8,662 nucleotides of DNA from CAZZBK01 sp964652155 (lineage in GTDB: Bacteria; Planctomycetota; Planctomycetia; Pirellulales; PNKZ01), in assembly GCA_964652155.1 (NCBI GenBank), contig CAZZBK010000193.1:1-8662 (forward strand), written 5' to 3'. Positions 6,701-8,662 of the stretch are shown piece after piece. Position numbers and translations under genes: made by a program. The stretch's first letter is position 1; each line of letters opens with the position of its first letter. Under the pieces are notes generated by a model, which was not told where the DNA came from, did not search any database, and saw nothing but the letters and a program-made list of their open reading frames with translations.

Positions 6701-7583
6701 GGCGGGCGTGAGCACCGATCCGCAGGCGCGGTTGGCGTCGCCCCGGGTACGGTTAGCGCCACAGGCTCAAGCGTGGCTGGAGGGTCAGATCGGCGAGCTG
6801 TGGAATCGGCTCGGCACCTTGAAAAGCCCGCCGTTGCTGACCTCGGTGGCGAATGCCGATTTTGAGGTGGCCGGTTCTCGATCGCAGCCTGCGCAGTGGG
6901 AGCTCGAGCCGCGCGAGGGAAGTATGGCGACGATTGATCCCACGCAGCGGCATGGCGGGCAGCACTCGTTGCGGCTCAAGGCACAGGGTGCGGGTGCGCA
7001 GCTCCGCAGTCGCTCGTTCAGTGTGCCAGCGAGTGGTCGCTTGAGCATCTCCGCATGGTTGCGTATTGAGGAAGGCGCGCCACAGCCCAGCGTGCGGCTT
7101 GGCATTGCGCGCGCCGATGGCGATGCGAGCTACGCACGTTTTGCGCAGTTCGGCGCGATTGAAAATGCCCAGCCGTTGCAGGCGAAATGGACGCAGTATT
7201 TGTTTCAAGTCACCGACTGGCCCAGCGACAACGTGCCGCTGCACGTGCGCATCGAACTCTCGGGCGTGGGCACGGTCTGGCTCGACGACCTGGAACTGCT
7301 CGACCTCGACTTTAGCGACACGGAGCGGACCGAGTTGTCGAAGGTCATTACGCTGATCGACTACAAACGTAAGAACCACGAGTTGGCCGACGCCATGCAG
7401 TTGCTACAAGGCTACTGGCCGCGGTTTTTGCTGTCGCAGGTTCCCAAGCTCGATGAGTTTGTGTCGCCGCCGGAAGTCATGTCGAGCGAGAAGCAACCCG
7501 CCCCGCCGGTTGCTCAGCCCAGGCCGAGCGGCCTGTACGACCGCTTCAAGCAGTGGTTGCCCCGCTGGTCGAAGAATGGCTGA
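3720..7583 (+). CDS. Large secreted multidomain protein with glycosidase-like TIM barrel and CBM4/9-like domain
   Basis: With the ATG at 3720 the protein has 1287 residues. It begins with a Sec signal peptide (MLRR, then a hydrophobic core to about residue 21, cleavage after MHA). Regions, by inspection: beta-rich start; Ig-like segment about 157-256; second beta domain about 330-435; TIM-barrel-like region about 465-760; further beta region about 819-994; CBM4/9-like jelly roll about 1042-1194 (ANADFE, HSLRLKAQ, LSISAWLRI); helical segment; proline-rich linker and tail. In the barrel, VLNVYADGSALYPSE (527-541) and NPLHPRVQQAMLEAITEVV (630-648) resemble family 10 glycosylhydrolase-like (GHL10) proteins. 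No Asp or Glu sits at the strand-4 site (FQGLAVQL, 657-664), so catalysis is unproven. An in-frame ATG at 3657 would add 21 Trp/Pro-rich residues before the signal peptide; neither start has a usable ribosome binding site. The substrate is unknown; polysaccharide binding or cleavage outside the cytoplasm is an inference. Confidence 0.82.
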   Translation: MLRRAITVACAWCCLLSGMHAGEVALRVRLEWGGGVERAWQGTLHVDPGALSTPQSLSFDTDAPGSLRVEAGRVVIQPARKRTYDGCDVSLIATTEATLRLQLSDDSGFAKTVELPVAQLLDESLNISLDEQGNRLLARRAPGDRLRVSLPREHLVFAPGETFLGRVQPHRLSASAGHKLHYEAKLLTRQGRAVWSDERDITMQADESWPAIDWSCQLPSEEGVYDLVLQLSRRVLGERLLPRGAIEERRVQVVVLAPRAVDTPRAGTWQLDTLLEMDPTHPSWRDRLAPLNTSWPRGPITRRAPLFNQPLSVVSHPLGALAQLNAAAENSELAWQAYPLPIARPGQPHVLEVDYPADFAQVLGISIVDDPSLAGAQPIGLDSGVYVEPLGPASVAGMARHRLIFWPRSTNTWAIVSNQRRRSPAVFSKLRLLGPRASTIPSLPNLALAPLPDLHLPRAISPAAPTSERTLAAYFDRPLFVENFGAPQATDPGPSPIGRPLDDWQTFLDGGRRLIEYLQYVGYNGLVLNVYADGSALYPSEVVEPSPRYDDGALFSSGQDPQRKDVVELLMRLCDRESIRLVPAMQFTAPLPSLEALRHGSDSEAVALQLYHSDGQRADMTSKPGAPLYNPLHPRVQQAMLEAITEVVERYGSHPSFQGLAVQLSPQGFTQLPSADWGCDPDTLARFFREQKSPITWYANDPWGQARSLVRGTHRAAWLAWRARELHAFYQRVAAVVTRKRSDAKLYLLTGDLLQSPESQRQLRPELPRKMPADELIRDTGIDPALFAAEASVVICTPQRIEPLDSLHLSATDLEFNERAAPAIRLHAGQARTSLLYHPPLESRLNIEYRPGQKSVVRLVSQLSPAGARNRQRFAHALAVDDAQWIVEGGWMLPLGQEDELRELVAVFRQLPSGPFETLAGSTQPVTIRMHRRDDRTYFYWVNDSPWHATVTQTIRAQEHSRLDSLGSPQRFSSTNGPSAERELTIDLAPYDVVAGVSTDPQARLASPRVRLAPQAQAWLEGQIGELWNRLGTLKSPPLLTSVANADFEVAGSRSQPAQWELEPREGSMATIDPTQRHGGQHSLRLKAQGAGAQLRSRSFSVPASGRLSISAWLRIEEGAPQPSVRLGIARADGDASYARFAQFGAIENAQPLQAKWTQYLFQVTDWPSDNVPLHVRIELSGVGTVWLDDLELLDLDFSDTERTELSKVITLIDYKRKNHELADAMQLLQGYWPRFLLSQVPKLDEFVSPPEVMSSEKQPAPPVAQPRPSGLYDRFKQWLPRWSKNG

Positions 7584-7678
7584 CGCACGGCATTATCGAC
7601 CCTCAGATAAACAGCTTAACAGGCCGAGCAACGCGAGGCCGGAAGTATCGGACGCCCGTTGGTCGTCCTACTCAATTT

Positions 7679-7740
7679 AGAGCGTCTAACCAAATGGCTG
7701 GGGACTGCCTCCTCTCGGCTGCCATTTTGTGAGACGCTCT
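7679..7740. terminator. 20-bp stem-loop between convergent genes
   Basis: The arms 7679-7698 and 7721-7740 pair at 18 of 20 positions around a 22-base loop. The site lies between the large secreted protein gene (stop at 7583) and the end of the regulator gene (stop at 7755, minus strand). That position suits a shared terminator for both directions. No clear T-run follows on either strand, and the length and long loop would also suit a dispersed palindromic repeat. The 95 bases from 7584 to 7678 show no gene. Confidence 0.5.
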
Positions 7741-7754
7741 TCAAAATCTGAACC

Positions 7755-8417
7755 TCAATCGTCGGGTTCGACGAGCAGCTTCATGGCGGCGTCGCGTCCC
7801 AACGAGGCGTCACGGCCGTCGACCTGAATGCGAACCACTCCGGCTTCACGATGATTGGTGACGACCGTTCCTTGCGCGCCCAGATTGATCCCCGAGTCGG
7901 TCAAATAGCGCAGGAATTCGGGCGATTGATCGAGCACGCGGCTGAGGCGAAACCGTTCGCCAAGCTGGCACTCGACGAGCGAGCGGCTATCGGGTGTCGC
8001 CAGGCTGCCATCGGCCGCCGGGATCGGGTCGCCGTGCGGATCGACTTTAGGATAACCCAAAAATGCGTCGATGCGATCCACGAGCAGGTCGCTGACCGCG
8101 TGCTCCATGTGCTCTGCTTCGGCGTGCACCTCATCCCAACTAAGCGCGAGGGTTTTGACCAGAAACAGCTCGATCAACCGATGCCGCCGGACGACGCGCA
8201 GCGCCAACGCCAAGCCGGAGTCGGTGAGTTGCACCCCTTCGTAGGGCATGTACTTCGCGAGCCCCGTGTTCGAGAGCGTCTTGAGCATGCTCGTGACCGT
8301 GCCGGCCGAGACACCGAGCACCTGGGCAAGCTCGCCGGTCGGCGCGGCCCGTTCGGAGCCGGTTCCGCTCAGTTGATAAATGGCCTTGAGATAATTTTCG
8401 ACCGTTAAGCTGAGCAC
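7755..8417 (-). CDS. DtxR/MntR-family metal-dependent transcriptional regulator
   Basis: The 220-residue product is a cytoplasmic metal-sensing repressor with the three-domain DtxR layout. An N-terminal winged helix has its recognition helix near 37-53 (SAGTVTSMLKTLSNTGL). A metal-binding and dimerisation domain runs to about 140, and a FeoA/SH3-like domain covers about 150-217 (LGERFRL to MKLLV). Residues H79, E83, H98, E105 and H106 fall at the same numbers as DtxR ligands. DtxR C102 is E102 here, as in manganese-type MntR (its E99). The N-terminal ligand (Met10 in DtxR, Asp8 in MntR) is N8, and MntR E11 is K11, so the metal cannot be assigned with confidence. It probably controls manganese or iron uptake genes, none of which is visible. 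The start is GTG at 8417, fixed by GAGG eight bases upstream; the ATG nearer the GAGG runs into a stop after two codons. Confidence 0.93.
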   Translation of the reverse strand: MLSLTVENYLKAIYQLSGTGSERAAPTGELAQVLGVSAGTVTSMLKTLSNTGLAKYMPYEGVQLTDSGLALALRVVRRHRLIELFLVKTLALSWDEVHAEAEHMEHAVSDLLVDRIDAFLGYPKVDPHGDPIPAADGSLATPDSRSLVECQLGERFRLSRVLDQSPEFLRYLTDSGINLGAQGTVVTNHREAGVVRIQVDGRDASLGRDAAMKLLVEPDD

Positions 8418-8425
8418 TACGACAT

Positions 8426-8429
8426 CCTC
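8426..8429 (-). promoter_or_regulatory. Shine-Dalgarno of the DtxR-family regulator
   Basis: GAGG on the minus strand lies eight bases before the GTG at 8417-8415 and settles this non-ATG start. Confidence 0.6.
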
Positions 8430-8459
8430 GACGAGCTGGAACCGCCTTTACCTCGGCCT

Positions 8460-8488
8460 ATTCTACGGAAGTGCGCGTCGTCTGGCGA
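8460..8488 (-). promoter_or_regulatory. Candidate promoter of the DtxR-family regulator
   Basis: On the minus strand TCGCCA (8488-8483, four of six matches to TTGACA) and TAGAAT (8465-8460, five of six matches to TATAAT) are 17 bases apart. Transcription would start near 8453, leaving a leader of about 36 bases that carries the GAGG site. The -35 box overlaps an inverted repeat, CGTCT-N4-AGACG (8479-8492), which is a possible operator. Confidence 0.45.
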
Positions 8489-8518
8489 GACGGGCCGCGC
8501 CACGCACATCGAGGGGCC

Positions 8519-8662
8519 ATGATCGCCATCGCGACAAAGACGCTGCACGCGGCGTGTGAGCATCTTCAAAGTTGGTCAATCATAGGATCTGGCATCAAGG
8601 GCATCACTGAGCGGGTGGCTGGCGGTTTGCGTCTGCAAACCCCGGCTCACTTCGAGGCGGTG
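8519..8662 (+). other. Open frame running off the window; coding status doubtful
   Basis: An ATG at 8519 follows GAGGGG (8511-8516) and stays open for 48 codons to the window edge, in the direction away from the regulator gene. The peptide (MIAIATKTLHAACEHLQSWS at the start) resembles nothing I know. A hairpin at 8617-8647 lies inside it, which is more typical of non-coding DNA. It may be a gene start or chance. Confidence 0.2.
8617..8647. repeat. Stem-loop GGTTTGC-GTCT-GCAAACC
   Basis: GGTTTGC (8624-8630) and GCAAACC (8635-8641) form a perfect seven-pair stem with a GTCT loop. GGCTGG (8617-8622) and CCGGCT (8642-8647) extend it by six pairs, two of them G-U, past one bulged C. It could be a terminator or a copy of an intergenic palindromic repeat. 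There is no T-run. Confidence 0.4.

Noticed and set aside
7851..8408. 185-codon plus-strand open frame opposite the DtxR-family gene
   Set aside because: The minus-strand frame encodes a clear three-domain regulator with promoter and ribosome binding site. The plus-strand frame is its complement.
1..8662. CRISPR array, tRNA or rRNA genes
   Set aside because: No regularly spaced direct repeats and no tRNA- or rRNA-like stretch were seen in the gaps between genes.

Overview
The window looks like a piece of a planctomycete chromosome, probably of the Pirellulales. The support is high GC throughout, a GatB whose core reads GSLRVDGNINLHI, a very large secreted protein with several beta domains and a glycosidase-like barrel, a sulfatase-fold gene, and sparse Shine-Dalgarno sites. 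This taxonomic call rests on sequence style and remembered family resemblance, not on a search.

Layout. Positions 1-102 hold the last 33 codons of a GxxExxY-type gene (PD-(D/E)XK nuclease-like family). Its stop codon lies inside a 120-bp inverted-repeat element (91-210). Next comes gatB (253-1725), the B subunit of the tRNA-dependent amidotransferase, followed by a four-helix membrane protein of the DUF420/CtaM type (1804-2274) and a sulfatase-fold protein (2299-3558). These three genes are co-directional with gaps of 78 and 24 bases and could be co-transcribed. The sulfatase-like protein has lost the formylglycine cysteine and the usual metal ligands but keeps the scaffold, so it is probably a pseudoenzyme.

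A small hairpin at 3554-3576 and a perfect TATAAT at 3597-3602 separate this group from a 1287-residue secreted protein (3720-7583). That protein has a signal peptide, several beta-sandwich regions, a TIM-barrel region resembling family 10 glycosylhydrolase-like proteins, a CBM4/9-like jelly roll and an unusual C-terminal tail. A strong 20-bp stem-loop (7679-7740) lies between it and a convergent DtxR/MntR-family metalloregulator (8417-7755, minus strand), which has a recognisable promoter and ribosome binding site. The last 245 bases (8418-8662) are mostly non-coding, with a hairpin and an uncertain open frame that runs off the window.

The genes do not form one pathway. The parts most worth attention are the GxxExxY end joined to the inverted repeat, the inactive sulfatase, the giant secreted barrel protein without an acidic residue at the expected strand-4 position, and the regulator with a mixed metal site. 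No CRISPR array, tRNA, rRNA or transposase was seen.
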